The translations under genes and the position numbers were made by a program. The notes under the pieces were generated by a model that was not told the origin of the DNA, made no database searches, and saw only the letters and a list, made by a program, of their open reading frames with translations. Shown here piece by piece: positions 24,850-35,324 of a stretch of 64,000 nt of DNA. Position 1 is the first letter of the stretch; each line of letters opens with the position of its first letter. Origin of the DNA: Pseudomonas sp. A-RE-19. GTDB lineage: Bacteria; Pseudomonadota; Gammaproteobacteria; Pseudomonadales; Pseudomonadaceae. The stretch covers positions 1 through 64,000 of the forward strand of contig NZ_JAHBDQ010000007.1 of assembly GCF_019956555.1 (NCBI RefSeq). Reading direction: 5' to 3'.

Positions 24850-26198
24850 TGCGTCGACTTTCATTAAGCAGCCGTCTGGCGCTGCTGTTTGCCGCCTGCA
24901 CCGCGGTGGTGTCGTTGTTCGCCGGGGTGTTATTCAGCCGCGCCAGCGAGGGGCACTTTGTCGAGCTGGACCAGCAATTGCTGGACGGGAAATTGATAGG
25001 CTTGCGCCGGGCGCTGGATGACATTCAGTCCAGCGAAAGCCAGATCAGACTGGCCGATGAATTGAGCCGACAAGCCGATCTTTCGCTGCGAATCATTGGC
25101 AGTGACGGCCAACGGTTGTACGACAGTTCGGACCGCTTACCCAAGAACTTGCCGCGCCAACCGGGCCTGTCGACGATGAGCGACGATGGCACCGACTATC
25201 GGGTTTTGAACGCGCCGCTGTATCCCGGCAAACCCGACTCACCGCAACTGACCTTGTTGCTGGACATCACTCATCACCAGCACTTTCTGCAGCGCATGCA
25301 GCACCTGATCTGGCTGACCGTCGGCCTCTCGGCCCTGGCCACCGCCCTGCTCGGTGCCTGGGCGGCGCGCAGTGGCTTGCGCCCGTTGCGCCGCATGAGT
25401 GCGGTCGCCAGCGGCGTTTCGGCACAATCGCTCAACGCCCGCCTGCCAGAAGCCAACATGCCACCGGAACTCGCGGAAATGGCCCACAGCTTCAACGCCA
25501 TGCTCGGACGCCTCGATGACTCGTTTCAGCGACTCTCGGCCTTCTCTGCCGACATCGCCCATGAGTTGCGCACGCCGCTCTCGAACCTGCTGACCCACAC
25601 CCAGGTCACCCTCACCCGCCCTCGCCCCATCGAGGATTACCGCGAAGCGCTGCACAGCAACCTCGAAGAACTGCAATGGATGGCGCAATTGGTCAACGAC
25701 ATGTTGTACCTGGCCAAGGCCGACCACGGTTTGCTGATGCCCAAGCGCGAACCGCTGGAACTGGCGGAGGAAGCGGATGTGCTGCTGGAGTTTTTTGCCC
25801 CGCTGGCCGAGGACGCTCAGGTGAAGTTGAGTCGTGACGGCAGCGCGAGCATGCAGGGCGACCGCAGCATGTTGCGCCGGGCGCTGTCCAATTTGCTGGA
25901 CAATGCATTGCGGTTTACCCCCGCCAACGGCGAGGTGCGGGTGAAGATTGTCGAGCAATCGACAGGCTTGAGCCTGACCGTTGAAAACAGTGGAGACGGG
26001 ATTTCCGAGGATTTGCTGCCGCGCCTGTTTGACCGTTTCTACCGGGCAGACCCGGCGCGCCGGGAAGGCAGCAGTGAACATGCGGGGTTGGGATTGGCGA
26101 TCACCCAGTCAATCATCCGCGCCCATGGCGGGCAGATTCGTTGCGAATCGGATAACGGATGGACGCGGTTTGTGATTGAGTTGCCGAAGGGGGATTGA
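24849..26198 (+). CDS. copS: Copper sensor histidine kinase CopS
   Basis: A 449-residue membrane sensor kinase of the CusS/CopS group. Two membrane helices (about 10-30 and 152-175) flank a periplasmic sensing domain. A HAMP linker follows (SGLRPLRRMSAVASGVSAQSL), then a dimerisation domain with phospho-acceptor His238 (AFSADIAHELRTPLSN). The ATPase domain has N (LLDNALRFTP), G1 (VENSGDGI), F (FDRFYRAD) and G2 (GLGLAI) boxes. The ATG at 24849 overlaps the copR stop. Confidence 0.95.
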   Translation: MRRLSLSSRLALLFAACTAVVSLFAGVLFSRASEGHFVELDQQLLDGKLIGLRRALDDIQSSESQIRLADELSRQADLSLRIIGSDGQRLYDSSDRLPKNLPRQPGLSTMSDDGTDYRVLNAPLYPGKPDSPQLTLLLDITHHQHFLQRMQHLIWLTVGLSALATALLGAWAARSGLRPLRRMSAVASGVSAQSLNARLPEANMPPELAEMAHSFNAMLGRLDDSFQRLSAFSADIAHELRTPLSNLLTHTQVTLTRPRPIEDYREALHSNLEELQWMAQLVNDMLYLAKADHGLLMPKREPLELAEEADVLLEFFAPLAEDAQVKLSRDGSASMQGDRSMLRRALSNLLDNALRFTPANGEVRVKIVEQSTGLSLTVENSGDGISEDLLPRLFDRFYRADPARREGSSEHAGLGLAITQSIIRAHGGQIRCESDNGWTRFVIELPKGD

Positions 26199-26214
26199 GG
26201 ACAGCAGGGCCGGC

Positions 26215-26296
26215 CCTATCGCGAGCAGGCTCGCTCCCACATTGGACCTGAGTCGACTCGGAAAATGTGGGAGCGAGCCTGCTCGCGATGGCGGTG
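26215..26296. repeat. REP pair between copS and lolE
   Basis: Two inverted REP units, gcgagcaggctcgctcccac (26221-26240) and its complement ending about 26291, separated by a spacer unlike the conserved cagtcaacatcaatg type. They lie between convergent genes. Confidence 0.9.
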
Positions 26297-26303
26297 TAAA
26301 AGG

Positions 26304-27548
26304 TTACGAATACCGCAACGCAGTAGCCGGCTCGACTTTCGCCGCCCGCCACGCCGGATACACCGTCGCCAAAAAGCTCATGATGAAACCGGCGGAACAA
26401 ATCAACAACACATCCCCACCCTGCAGTTCAGACGGCAGGTTACTGACGAAATACACGTCAGAACTGAAGATATGCTGCCCACTGACCCGCTCCATCCAGC
26501 CCACCAGCTCACTGACGTTCAACGCCGCGATCACGCCCAGCACGCCGCCGATCAAGGTGCCGACAATCCCGATCACCGTACCCTGCACCATGAAGATCGC
26601 CATGATCTGCCGAGGCGTCGCGCCGATGGTGCGCAGGATCGCGATGTCCGCGCCCTTATCGTTCACCACCATGATCAGAGTGGCGATGATGTTGAACGCC
26701 GCCACGGCGACGATCATCAGCAACAGCAGGCCGATCATGGTTTTTTCCATTTTCATCGCGCTGAACAGACTGCCTTGGGTGTGGGTCCAGTCGTCAGCCT
26801 TGTACGCGGCACCCAGGCCCGTCGCGATGTCGCTCGACACTTGCGGCGCGGCGTACAGATCTTTCACCGCCAGACGCACGCTCTGCACCTGATTCGGCTG
26901 CCAGTGCTGCATCTGCGCGGCATCGGCGACGTGGATCAGCGCCATCGAGCCGTCCAGCTCGGCGCCGACCTTGAACACGCCCACCACGTTCAGCCGCTGC
27001 ATGCGCGGGGTGATGCCGCCCGGTGCAGAGCTGACTTCCGGCACAATCAGGGTGATCTTGTCGCCGACGTTCAAGCGGAAACGCCGCGCGGTGATCTCAC
27101 CGACCACCACGCCAAACTCACCCGGCTTCAAGGCATCGAGACGCCCCTGAACAATGTGCTTGGCAACGATCGAGACCTTGCCTTCCAGCGCCGGGTCGAC
27201 ACCGCTGACCTGGATCGGCTGCATCGAGCCCTTGTAGGACAGCATGCCTTCCATCTCGGTAAACGGCACGGCGGCGGTGACTTCAGGATTTTTCATCGCT
27301 GCGGCGGCCACCGGCTGCCAATCGTCGATAGGATTCACACCGACGATGGTCGCGTGGGGCACCATGCCAAGGATGCGCGAGCTCATTTCGCGCTGGAAGC
27401 CGTTCATCACCGACAGCACTACGATCATCGCCAGCACGCCCAGGGCGAGGCCGATCATCGAGGTCATCGAGATGAAGGAAACAAAGCGATTGCGGCGCTT
27501 GGCGCGGGTATAGCGCATGCCGATAAAGATCGATAACGGTCTGAACAT
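26304..27548 (-). CDS. lolE: Lipoprotein-releasing system permease LolE
   Basis: A 414-residue permease with four membrane segments: one at the N-terminus ([30 protein letters not shown]) and three at the C-terminus, around a large periplasmic MacB-like domain. It ends WRAAKVEPATALRYS. With LolD and the second permease it extracts lipoproteins from the inner membrane and hands them to LolA. It is the last gene of the lolCDE operon. The start MFRPLSIFIGMRY matches the paralogous permease. Which paralogue is called C or E is by operon order. Confidence 0.93.
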   Translation of the reverse strand: MFRPLSIFIGMRYTRAKRRNRFVSFISMTSMIGLALGVLAMIVVLSVMNGFQREMSSRILGMVPHATIVGVNPIDDWQPVAAAAMKNPEVTAAVPFTEMEGMLSYKGSMQPIQVSGVDPALEGKVSIVAKHIVQGRLDALKPGEFGVVVGEITARRFRLNVGDKITLIVPEVSSAPGGITPRMQRLNVVGVFKVGAELDGSMALIHVADAAQMQHWQPNQVQSVRLAVKDLYAAPQVSSDIATGLGAAYKADDWTHTQGSLFSAMKMEKTMIGLLLLMIVAVAAFNIIATLIMVVNDKGADIAILRTIGATPRQIMAIFMVQGTVIGIVGTLIGGVLGVIAALNVSELVGWMERVSGQHIFSSDVYFVSNLPSELQGGDVLLICSAGFIMSFLATVYPAWRAAKVEPATALRYS

Positions 27549-27613
27549 TCGCTGGGGCACCGTATAAAAATAAAAGACCCGACGCACTGTTCAGTGCGCC
27601 AGGTTTCGGCCAA

Positions 27614-28312
27614 TCAGATGGGTGTCAGGTAACCTTCCTGCAAATGCAGGACGCGATCCATCTGGCGAGCCAGGTTCATGTCGTGGGTCACCACCAGGAA
27701 CGCCGTGCGCATCGAGGTGCTGAGTTCCAGCATCAAATCCTGAATGCCCTGGGCAGTGTGGGAGTCGAGGTTGCCGGTCGGCTCGTCGAGCATCACCAGG
27801 CCTGGCTTGTTCACCAGGGCACGGGCGATGGCCACACGCTGGCGTTCGCCACCGGACAATTCCGCCGGCTTGTGCTCCAGACGATGACCCAGCCCTACCC
27901 GCTCCAGCAAGGCCGTCGCACGCTGACGCGCCTCCGGGATCGCGGTTTTACCGATCAGCAGCGGCATGCAGACGTTTTCCAGCGCGGTGAACTCAGGCAG
28001 CAAATGGTGGAACTGGTAAACGAAACCCAGCGACCGATTGCGCAGCAGGCCACGGGCCTTTTCGTTCAACGCCGACAGTTCTTCACCGGCCAGCCAGACA
28101 CTGCCCTTGGTCGGCGTATCAAGGCCGCCCAGCAGGTTGAGCAAGGTACTTTTGCCCGAACCCGACGTACCGACAATTGCCACGCGCTCGCCCGGATGCA
28201 GCTCCAGTTGCAGACCGGCCAGAACCTCTACCGATTCCGGGCCTTCCACGTAGGATTTGCCCAGGTTGCGGCAGCTCAAGATTGCTTTATCACTCATGCC
28301 CGACTCACTCAT
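27614..28312 (-). CDS. lolD: Lipoprotein-releasing ATPase LolD
   Basis: A 232-residue ABC ATPase. Walker A is GTSGSGKST, the Q-loop [15 protein letters not shown] (typical LolD), the signature [15 protein letters not shown] and Walker [17 protein letters not shown] at 28312 is chosen because ggagg stands 9 bases before it; it overlaps the lolC stop by 8 bases. An alternative ATG at 28297 (MSDKAILSC) would match shorter homologues. It energises lipoprotein release by the flanking permeases. Confidence 0.95.
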   Translation of the reverse strand: MSESGMSDKAILSCRNLGKSYVEGPESVEVLAGLQLELHPGERVAIVGTSGSGKSTLLNLLGGLDTPTKGSVWLAGEELSALNEKARGLLRNRSLGFVYQFHHLLPEFTALENVCMPLLIGKTAIPEARQRATALLERVGLGHRLEHKPAELSGGERQRVAIARALVNKPGLVMLDEPTGNLDSHTAQGIQDLMLELSTSMRTAFLVVTHDMNLARQMDRVLHLQEGYLTPI

Positions 28313-29555
28313 AACGTAGCGCCTCCGCAGGCTGGGTGCGCGCAGCACGCCAGGCTGGATACAGGGTGGCGAGGAAACTCAGGACCAACGCGGCGGCGCA
28401 GACCATCAACACGTCCTGGCTCTGCACTTGCGACGGCAGGTAATCGATGAAATACACGTCGGCGTTCAGGAACTTGTGGCCGATCAGCCCTTCAAGAGCC
28501 GAGATCGCGGCACTGACGTTCAGTGCGGCGAAGATCCCGACCACGGCGCCGATCAGCGTACCGACCACACCAATGACCGTGCCCTGAACCATGAAGATCG
28601 CCATGATCTGCCCCGGCGTGGAGCCGAGGGTGCGCAGAATCGCGATGTCGCCCTTCTTGTCGTTCACCACCATCACCAGCGTGGAAATGATGTTGAACGC
28701 CGCCACGGCGACGATCAGCAACAGCAGCAGGCCGATCATGGCTTTTTCCATGCGGATCGCCTGATACAGATTGCCATGGGTGCGGGTCCAGTCGCGGGCG
28801 TAATACTTGTCTTCGCCAAGCTGCTGGGCAATGGTCCACGCCACGCGTGGTGCCTGGAACAGATCGTCGAACTTCAGGCGGATGCCCTGCACCTGATCCG
28901 GCTTCCAGCGATGCAGCTTCGCCAGATCCTGCAGATTGGTGATGCCCAGATAACCGTCCAGCTCACCGGCGCCGACATGGAAGATGCCGACCACGGTAAA
29001 GCGTTTCATGCGCGGGAACATCCCGGCCGGGGTCACAGTGACTTCCGGCGCGACAAACGTCAGCTTGTCGCCAACCGCCGCGCCGAGCTTGGCCGCCGCC
29101 TTGTCACCGATGACGATGCCGAAACTGCCGGGCGCGAGGTCGTCGAGTTTGCCCTGCTGCATGAAGTTATCAATGATCGACACCTGCCGTTCCTGCACAG
29201 GATCGATGGCATTGAGCAGCACCTTGGAGACCTTGCCGTTGTTGGTCAGCAGGCCCTGCATCTGGACGAAGGGCGCAACCGCCGTCACCTGCGGGTTCTG
29301 CTTGACCTTGGCGGCCAGGCTTTGCCAGTCGCTGATCGGCTCACCGGACTCGATGGTCGCGTGGGGCACCATGCCCAGCACACGGGTGCGCATCTCATGA
29401 TCGAAGCCGTTCATGACCGACAGCACGACAATCATCACGACCACGCCGAGGGCGAGTCCGATCATCGAGGTCAGGGAAATGAACGACACAAAATGATTGC
29501 GACGCTTTGCACGGGTATAACGCGTGCCAATAAATACGAAGAGAGGTCTGAACAT
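28305..29555 (-). CDS. lolC: Lipoprotein-releasing system permease LolC
   Basis: A 416-residue permease, first gene of lolCDE, with the same four-helix plus periplasmic domain layout as Lol[38 protein letters not shown] at the start and [15 protein letters not shown] at the end. A conserved cytoplasmic stretch ([19 protein letters not shown]) contacts LolD. The two permeases share long identical stretches, consistent with an old duplication. It is divergent from a PilZ gene with about 94 bases between the starts. Confidence 0.94.
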   Translation of the reverse strand: MFRPLFVFIGTRYTRAKRRNHFVSFISLTSMIGLALGVVVMIVVLSVMNGFDHEMRTRVLGMVPHATIESGEPISDWQSLAAKVKQNPQVTAVAPFVQMQGLLTNNGKVSKVLLNAIDPVQERQVSIIDNFMQQGKLDDLAPGSFGIVIGDKAAAKLGAAVGDKLTFVAPEVTVTPAGMFPRMKRFTVVGIFHVGAGELDGYLGITNLQDLAKLHRWKPDQVQGIRLKFDDLFQAPRVAWTIAQQLGEDKYYARDWTRTHGNLYQAIRMEKAMIGLLLLLIVAVAAFNIISTLVMVVNDKKGDIAILRTLGSTPGQIMAIFMVQGTVIGVVGTLIGAVVGIFAALNVSAAISALEGLIGHKFLNADVYFIDYLPSQVQSQDVLMVCAAALVLSFLATLYPAWRAARTQPAEALRYE

Positions 29556-29649
29556 GTCGGGGCTTGTTCGGAGGGAAAAGGAACGTCCTTGTGGCGGGGG
29601 TCGATAACCAGCTTTACACTCAGACCACCGCCGCTACCATGGGTTCGCC

Positions 29650-30231
29650 ATGTCGACATTAGATGAAGAAGATCGCCGCGAATACTACCGTATCGAGGAC
29701 ACGATCGCACTGGAAATTCGGCCCCTGTCTGCTCCCGAAGCCGCAGGCCAGGAAGTGTTGCAGGATGCTTCCCCTCTGTTCAACCTGCTCAGCGAACTGC
29801 ACCTGAGCGAATTCGAGTCGCAACACCTGCTGCGCCAGATCAGCGAACGCGACCGAAACATCGCCGCGTTCCTGAAATCCCAGAACAAACGCATCGATTT
29901 GCTGAGCCAGGTGGTCGCCCTGACCGTGCTCGGACAGATCGGCGAGCCGCAGCCGGTGATCATCTCCGAAGGAGGCATCGACTTTCAGCATCCGACGCCT
30001 CTCGCCACCGGCGCGCACCTGTCGGTCAAACTGGTGCTGATGCCGCAAGCCCTTGGCCTGCTGTTGCGGGCCCGCGTCACCCATTGCGACCGCAAGGGCG
30101 ACGGCTATGCCATCGGCACCGAGTTTGAATACCTGTCCGATGCCCAGCGGCAGTTGCTGGCCCGTTACATCTTGCAGCGACAGGCACAAGAACGACGCCT
30201 GGCCCGCGAACAAAACGAATCAGGCATTTAA
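29650..30231 (+). CDS. PilZ-domain protein, 193 aa
   Basis: A 193-residue cytoplasmic protein. The RxxxR motif is near the start (EDRREYYRIED). A helical region without obvious family follows (about 35-90). The C-terminal half carries the remaining PilZ strands (VIISEGGIDFQHPTPLATGAHLSVKLVL; GYAIGTEFEYLSDAQRQLLARY). The second motif is S-E-G-G-I rather than the usual DxSxxG, so cyclic-di-GMP binding is less certain than in the PilZ protein at 20159. It stands 14 bases before a GDPD gene, probably in one operon. Confidence 0.85.
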   Translation: MSTLDEEDRREYYRIEDTIALEIRPLSAPEAAGQEVLQDASPLFNLLSELHLSEFESQHLLRQISERDRNIAAFLKSQNKRIDLLSQVVALTVLGQIGEPQPVIISEGGIDFQHPTPLATGAHLSVKLVLMPQALGLLLRARVTHCDRKGDGYAIGTEFEYLSDAQRQLLARYILQRQAQERRLAREQNESGI

Positions 30232-30245
30232 TTTAAGGAAAAACC

Positions 30246-30968
30246 GTGACCCTCATCTACGGCCATCGCGGCGCCAAGGGCGAAGCACCGGAAAATACCC
30301 TGACCAGTTTTCAGGAATGCCTCAAGCACGGCGTACGGCGCTGTGAACTGGACCTTCACCTGTCCAAGGACGGCGAGTTGATGGTGATCCACGACCCGAC
30401 CCTCAAACGCACCACCGACCGTCGCGGCAAAGTCGTCGAGCATACCGCCGCTGAACTGGTGACTTACGACGCGCGCAAGGGTGGCCCGGGCTGGATCAAA
30501 CCCTGCCCGATTCCAACGCTGGAAGAACTGTTCGAGAAATGTGATTTCGAGCACTGGCAACTGGAAGTCAAAAGCGCTTCACGCACCCGTGCCGCGACCA
30601 CCGTGCTGGCGATTCGTGAAATGGCTCAGCGTTTCGGCATACGGGACAAGATCACGATTACGTCGAGCTCACGCGAAGTGTTGAAAGCCGCGCTGGACCT
30701 GGTGCCGGACGTGTCTCGCGGTTTGGTGGCCGAGTACGCCTGGCTCGACCCGCTGAAGGTCGCGCAAAACTATGGCTGCGAGATTCTGGCGCTGAACTGG
30801 ACCCTGTGTACGCCGGAACGCCTGCAGAAGGCGCAGCGTCAGGGGCTGCATGTGTCGGTATGGACAGTCAACGAGCCCGCGCTGATGCGCAGACTCGCCG
30901 ACTTCGGCGTTGACAGCCTGATTACAGACTTTCCCGGTTTGGCCATCGCCACGCTCGAGAATTGCTGA
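30246..30968 (+). CDS. Glycerophosphodiester phosphodiesterase
   Basis: A 240-residue cytoplasmic GDPD of the UgpQ type, which splits glycerophosphodiesters into glycerol-3-phosphate and an alcohol. Start GTG at 30246, preceded by aaggaaaaacc. Motifs: IYGHRGAKGEAPENT with catalytic His, CELDLHLSKDGELMVIHDPTLKRTT with metal ligands and the second His, then LEVKSAS and NVWTVNEP-like (VSVWTVNEPALMRRL). No signal peptide. Complete. Confidence 0.93.
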   Translation: MTLIYGHRGAKGEAPENTLTSFQECLKHGVRRCELDLHLSKDGELMVIHDPTLKRTTDRRGKVVEHTAAELVTYDARKGGPGWIKPCPIPTLEELFEKCDFEHWQLEVKSASRTRAATTVLAIREMAQRFGIRDKITITSSSREVLKAALDLVPDVSRGLVAEYAWLDPLKVAQNYGCEILALNWTLCTPERLQKAQRQGLHVSVWTVNEPALMRRLADFGVDSLITDFPGLAIATLENC

Positions 30969-30977
30969 AATCGGTCT

Positions 30978-31004
30978 CCCCGGCCGGCTCAGGCCACCGG
31001 CCGG
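30978..31004. other. GC-rich palindrome between the GDPD gene and sthA
   Basis: ccggccgg and ccggccgg flank a short loop between two convergent genes. No T run follows on either strand, so termination is only possible, not shown. Confidence 0.4.
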
Positions 31005-31010
31005 AGCCGC

Positions 31011-32405
31011 TCAAAAAAGCCGGTTGAGGCCATCGTACGCCGCTACCCGATAAGCTTCTGCCATGGTCGGGTAGTTGAACGTCGTGTTGACGAAATACTT
31101 CAGGGTGTTCTGTTCGCCCGGCTGGTTCATGATCGCCTGACCGATGTGCACGATCTCCGACGCCTGATAACCGAAGCAGTGAACGCCCAGTACTTCCAGC
31201 GTATCGCGGTGGAACAGGATCTTCAGCATGCCTTGCGGCTCGCCCGCGATCTGCGCACGCGCCATGCCCTTGAAGAACGCCTTGCCCACTTCGTACGGCA
31301 CCTTGGCCTGAGTCAGCTCCTGCTCGTTCTTGCCGATCGAGCTGATCTCCGGAATGGTGTAGATGCCGGTTGGCACGTCGTTGACGAAGCGCCAGCTGCC
31401 ATTGTCGACAATGCTGCCAGCGGCCGAACGACCCTGGTCGTGGGCGGCACTGGCCAGGCTCGGCCAGCCGATCACGTCACCGGCGCCATAAATATTCGGC
31501 ACACAGGTGCGGTAGTTTTCGTCGACTTCGATCTGGCCACGACTGTTGACCTTCACGCCGATGTTTTCCAGACCGAGCGCGTCGGTGTTGCCGGTACGAC
31601 CGTTGCACCAGAGCAAGGCGTCGGCCTTGATCTTCTTGCCAGACTTCAGGTGCAGGATCACACCGTTGTCCACGCCTTCGACGCGGTCGTAGTCTTCGTT
31701 GTGGCGAACCGTGATGTTGTTGTTGCTGAAGTGGTAACTCAGGGCCTGGGAAATTTCCGAGTCGAGGAAGCTCAGCAACTGACCGCGGTTATCGACCAAC
31801 TCAACCAGCACACCCAGACCACTGAAGATCGAGGCATATTCGCAACCGATCACGCCAGCGCCGTAAACGATGAGTTTGCGCGGGGTGTGGCCGAGGCTGA
31901 GGATGGTGTCGCTATCGTAGATACGCGGGTGATGGAAATCGATGTCTGCCGGGCGATATGGGCGCGAGCCGGTGGCGATGATGATGTGCTTGGCCACCAG
32001 TTTTTCGACCACGCCGTTGGCGCAGACCACTTCGATGGTTTGCTCGTCGGCGAAACTGCCGGTGCCGAAGAACACGTCGACGCGGTTACGGGCGTAGTAG
32101 CCGGTGCGCGAGGCGACTTGTTTGGAGATGACTTTTTCGGCGCTTTTCAAAACGTCCGGGAAGGAAAACCAGCGCGGCTCACCAATGGCCCGGAACATCG
32201 GGTTGGTGTTGAACTGCATGATCTGCCGGACCGAGTGACGCAAGGCCTTGGACGGGATGGTACCCAGGTGGGTGCAGTTGCCGCCGACCTGGCGACGACT
32301 ATCGACCATCGCCACCTTGCGCCCTGCTTTGGCGGCATTCATTGCCGCGCCTTCTCCCGCCGGGCCGGAACCCAACACCACCACGTCGTAGTTGTAGACA
32401 GCCAT
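31011..32405 (-). CDS. sthA: Soluble pyridine nucleotide transhydrogenase SthA
   Basis: A 464-residue flavoprotein that moves hydride between NADPH and NAD+. The FAD-binding start is [21 protein letters not shown]. The CxxxxC disulfide of related reductases is replaced by [15 protein letters not shown], with one Cys, as in SthA. The NAD domain has [37 protein letters not shown] and the dimer domain follow. The length is exact for the family. It balances NADPH made by the Entner-Doudoroff and pentose pathways. Confidence 0.97.
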   Translation of the reverse strand: MAVYNYDVVVLGSGPAGEGAAMNAAKAGRKVAMVDSRRQVGGNCTHLGTIPSKALRHSVRQIMQFNTNPMFRAIGEPRWFSFPDVLKSAEKVISKQVASRTGYYARNRVDVFFGTGSFADEQTIEVVCANGVVEKLVAKHIIIATGSRPYRPADIDFHHPRIYDSDTILSLGHTPRKLIVYGAGVIGCEYASIFSGLGVLVELVDNRGQLLSFLDSEISQALSYHFSNNNITVRHNEDYDRVEGVDNGVILHLKSGKKIKADALLWCNGRTGNTDALGLENIGVKVNSRGQIEVDENYRTCVPNIYGAGDVIGWPSLASAAHDQGRSAAGSIVDNGSWRFVNDVPTGIYTIPEISSIGKNEQELTQAKVPYEVGKAFFKGMARAQIAGEPQGMLKILFHRDTLEVLGVHCFGYQASEIVHIGQAIMNQPGEQNTLKYFVNTTFNYPTMAEAYRVAAYDGLNRLF

Positions 32406-32612
32406 GCATACTCCTCAGAACAGGCCGCGGCGCCCTCGGCACCTGCGGCTAAATCACGCCGATTTGCGGCGTGAAGGAACAATTTGGGGCCAGTGCAGAA
32501 CCCGGACACAGTCTATAGAAGCGTCAACGCCGCGCACATTAACCCTTGGTCGCGTCGTAGGCTAGTTTTGCCTGCACTACAACGCCATCGAAAAATGCTT
32601 TTGATGCCGCAA

Positions 32613-33629
32613 TCACTTGGTTTTCTCACCCGCCAGGCGTTCAAAAGCGTGATTGGTACGTGTAACGAAACCTGTATCGGCACGAATCACAAAGAATGCA
32701 CCAATGTCATGGGTTTCGGCATAGTCCCAACCCCGTTCAGGTCCCAGAATCAGCAACAGCGTCGATAGGCCATCGGCCATTAACGCAGAAGGATGAATGA
32801 CCGTGACGGACGCCAGGGTGTGTAGGACCGGTGCTCCGGTACGGGCATCGAAGGTGTGGGAATATCGCCGGCCGTCCTGCTGAAAATAATTGCGGTAGTC
32901 GCCAGAGGTGGACACGCCGTAGCCGTCGACAGCGATGATTTTTTGCGCGACTTGCTGATCGTCCCGGGGCTCTTCCAGGGCGATGCGCCAAGGTGAGCCG
33001 TCGAGTTTTTTCCCGGAGGCCTTGAGTTCGCCGGTGGCTTCAGCGAGATAACTGTGAATACCCAGCGCTTCGAGTCTTGCGGCAATCGTGTCGACCGCGT
33101 AGCCGGCAGCGATGCTATTGAAATCGACCTCGACTGCGGCGTCCTTGCACAACTGATCGCCGTCGATACGCAAGTGGGTGTAGCCGACACGTTGCTGCAC
33201 CTGGGCGAGCGCTTCGGCGCTCGGGACTTTTTCCTCACGCGCCTGCGGGCCAAACCCCCAAAGGTTGAGCAGCGGTTCCACCGTCAGGTCGAAGGAGCCT
33301 TCACTTTGGGATGACAACTGCTCGCCCACACGGATCAATTCGAGCACAGGGCCAGGCATGACCTGACAGCGACCGGCCGGCAGTGCGTTGAAGCGTTCGA
33401 TGTCGGAGTCACTGCGATAGGTCGAGAATTGTCGATCCACTTCGGCGAGGATATTTTCCACTTCGGCCTGCACCGCTTTCGGCCCGGGCGTGGAGGAATG
33501 TCTGACGTATTGGATGGAATAGCGACTGCCCATGGTCGGGCCGTCGAAGCGTTCCAGGCTGTCGCCGTTGCCACAACCGGACAAAACGCCGAGCAGCACC
33601 ACAAGTCCACTCCACCGTCCAGTTAACAA
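32613..33629 (-). CDS. apbE: ApbE-family FAD:protein FMN transferase (lipoprotein)
   Basis: A 338-residue lipoprotein that attaches FMN to threonine of target proteins in the periplasm. The start is probably TTG at 33629, since gaggggag stands 8 bases before it and it leads directly into a lipoprotein signal (GLVVLLGVLSGC). The open frame runs to 33719, with ATGs at 33719 and 33662. Motifs: TMGSRYSIQYV, IERFNALPAG, FDLTVEPLLNLWGFG, VEVDFNSIAAGYAVD, YLAEATGELKASG, YSHTFDARTGAPV and ASVTVIHPSALMADGLST. The usual client operon nqr is not in the neighbourhood. Confidence 0.9.
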   Translation of the reverse strand: MLTGRWSGLVVLLGVLSGCGNGDSLERFDGPTMGSRYSIQYVRHSSTPGPKAVQAEVENILAEVDRQFSTYRSDSDIERFNALPAGRCQVMPGPVLELIRVGEQLSSQSEGSFDLTVEPLLNLWGFGPQAREEKVPSAEALAQVQQRVGYTHLRIDGDQLCKDAAVEVDFNSIAAGYAVDTIAARLEALGIHSYLAEATGELKASGKKLDGSPWRIALEEPRDDQQVAQKIIAVDGYGVSTSGDYRNYFQQDGRRYSHTFDARTGAPVLHTLASVTVIHPSALMADGLSTLLLILGPERGWDYAETHDIGAFFVIRADTGFVTRTNHAFERLAGEKTK

Positions 33630-33723
33630 TTCTTCATCTCCCCTCAAAACCGCGCCCGCCATTATGGACCTCAGAGCGCATGAGAGCGAGGTCTGCCAGC
33701 GCCCGTCAGTCAAACGCAAAAAC

Positions 33724-33815
33724 CTGTGGGAGCGAGCCTGCTCGCGATAGCGGTGTGTCAGCCAACATCAATGCTGATTGACCCCACGCCATCGCGAGCA
33801 GGCTCGCTCCCACAG
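33724..33815. repeat. REP pair (BIME) between apbE and the MFS gene
   Basis: Inverted REP units (tgtgggagcgagcctgctcg, complement at 33792-33815) with a cagccaacatcaatgctgatt spacer related to those at 22487 and 57052. Confidence 0.9.
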
Positions 33816-33859
33816 GTGCTGCGTTTTCAAACAAGATCTACCAGCGTGAGTACCTGCAC

Positions 33860-35158
33860 ATGTCTTCCAATACGAGCAACGGCAAAGCAATTTTTCGCGT
33901 CGTCAGCGGAAACTTCCTGGAGATGTTCGACTTCATGGTCTACGGCTTTTACGCCACGGCCATCGCTAAAACCTTCTTCCCTGCCGACAGCGCTTTCGCC
34001 TCCCTGATGCTGTCTTTGGCCACTTTCGGGGCCGGCTTCCTGATGCGTCCACTGGGGGCGATTTTCCTCGGGGCTTACATCGACCGTCACGGCCGCCGCA
34101 AAGGCCTGATCATCACACTGGCAATGATGGCCGCCGGCACAATTTTAATTGCCTGCGTGCCGGGTTACGCGACGCTGGGTGTCGCAGCGCCGCTGATCGT
34201 ATTGTTCGGTCGCCTGTTGCAAGGCTTCTCGGCAGGCGTGGAACTGGGCGGCGTGTCGGTGTACCTCGCCGAGATCTCCACACCCGGCCGCAAAGGCTTC
34301 TTCGTCAGTTGGCAGTCCGCCAGTCAGCAAGCCGCAGTGGTCTTCGCTGGCCTGCTCGGCGTGGGTCTGAACCATTGGCTCAGCCCGGAACAAATGGGTG
34401 AATGGGGCTGGCGCGTGCCGTTCCTGATCGGCTGCATGATCGTGCCGGCGATCTTCGTGATCCGCCGCTCACTGGAAGAAACCCCGGAATTCCAGGCGCG
34501 TAAGCACCGCCCTACCCTGCAAGAGATTATCCGCTCGATTGGTCAGAACTTCGGCATCGTCCTCGCCGGCATGGCGTTGGTGGTGATGACCACGGTGTCG
34601 TTCTACCTGATCACCGCCTACACCCCGACCTTCGGCAAAGCCGAACTGCATCTGTCAGATCTGGATGCGTTGCTGGTGACGGTGTGTATTGGTCTGTCGA
34701 ACTTCTTCTGGCTGCCGGTGATGGGTTCCGTGTCTGACAGAATCGGGCGCAAACCCCTGCTGTTGGCGGCGACGATTCTGGCGATCCTCACGGCTTATCC
34801 AGCGCTGTCATGGCTGGTAGCGAACCCGAGCTTCAGCCATCTGCTGATCGTCGAGTTGTGGCTGTCGTTCCTGTATGGCTCGTACAACGGCGCCATGGTG
34901 GTGGCCCTGACCGAGATCATGCCGGTGGAAGTTCGCACGACAGGTTTCTCCCTTGCCTACAGCCTGGCGACCGCGACCTTTGGTGGTTTCACACCGGCGG
35001 CCTGTACGTATCTGATCCATGTGCTGGACAACAAGGCGGCACCGGGGATCTGGCTCAGTGGCGCGGCGGTATTGGGGTTGATTGCGACGCTGGTGCTGTT
35101 CCGTGGTAACCGGCATGAGTTGCGGACAGCGCAAGCTGCTGTAATCGGCGGCGCCTGA
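33860..35158 (+). CDS. MFS transporter, citrate/tricarballylate:H+ symporter type
   Basis: A 432-residue major facilitator with 12 predicted helices. Family marks: [28 protein letters not shown] in helix 1, [17 protein letters not shown] between helices 2 and 3, [20 protein letters not shown], and the second-half loop [11 protein letters not shown]. This is the metabolite:H+ symporter group that contains the citrate carrier CitA and tricarballylate carrier TcuC. The exact substrate cannot be read. It stands alone between a REP pair and a shared terminator. Confidence 0.87.
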   Translation: MSSNTSNGKAIFRVVSGNFLEMFDFMVYGFYATAIAKTFFPADSAFASLMLSLATFGAGFLMRPLGAIFLGAYIDRHGRRKGLIITLAMMAAGTILIACVPGYATLGVAAPLIVLFGRLLQGFSAGVELGGVSVYLAEISTPGRKGFFVSWQSASQQAAVVFAGLLGVGLNHWLSPEQMGEWGWRVPFLIGCMIVPAIFVIRRSLEETPEFQARKHRPTLQEIIRSIGQNFGIVLAGMALVVMTTVSFYLITAYTPTFGKAELHLSDLDALLVTVCIGLSNFFWLPVMGSVSDRIGRKPLLLAATILAILTAYPALSWLVANPSFSHLLIVELWLSFLYGSYNGAMVVALTEIMPVEVRTTGFSLAYSLATATFGGFTPAACTYLIHVLDNKAAPGIWLSGAAVLGLIATLVLFRGNRHELRTAQAAVIGGA

Positions 35159-35162
35159 TCCA

Positions 35163-35235
35163 TCGCCTTCGCGAGCAAGCCCGCTCCCACAGGTTGTGTG
35201 CGACCTGTAGGAGCGAGGCTTGCCCGCGAAGAGGC
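35163..35235. repeat. REP pair downstream of the MFS gene
   Basis: ttcgcgagcaagcccgctcc (35168-35187) and an inverted tgtaggagcgaggcttgccc (35210-35229), close-packed with a short spacer. Confidence 0.88.
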
Positions 35236-35280
35236 CTGCACATTCAACACACCTGCAACTGACCAAACTGCACAAACAAA

Positions 35281-35308
35281 AACGCCCCGACCAAAGTCGG
35301 GGCGTTTT
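35281..35308. terminator. Bidirectional terminator (MFS gene and gap)
   Basis: cgccccgac (35283-35291) and gtcggggcg (35296-35304) with flanking A and T runs (aaaaa, tttt), suited to stop both convergent transcripts. Confidence 0.88.
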
Positions 35309-35324
35309 CATGTGCGGCTAAGGC

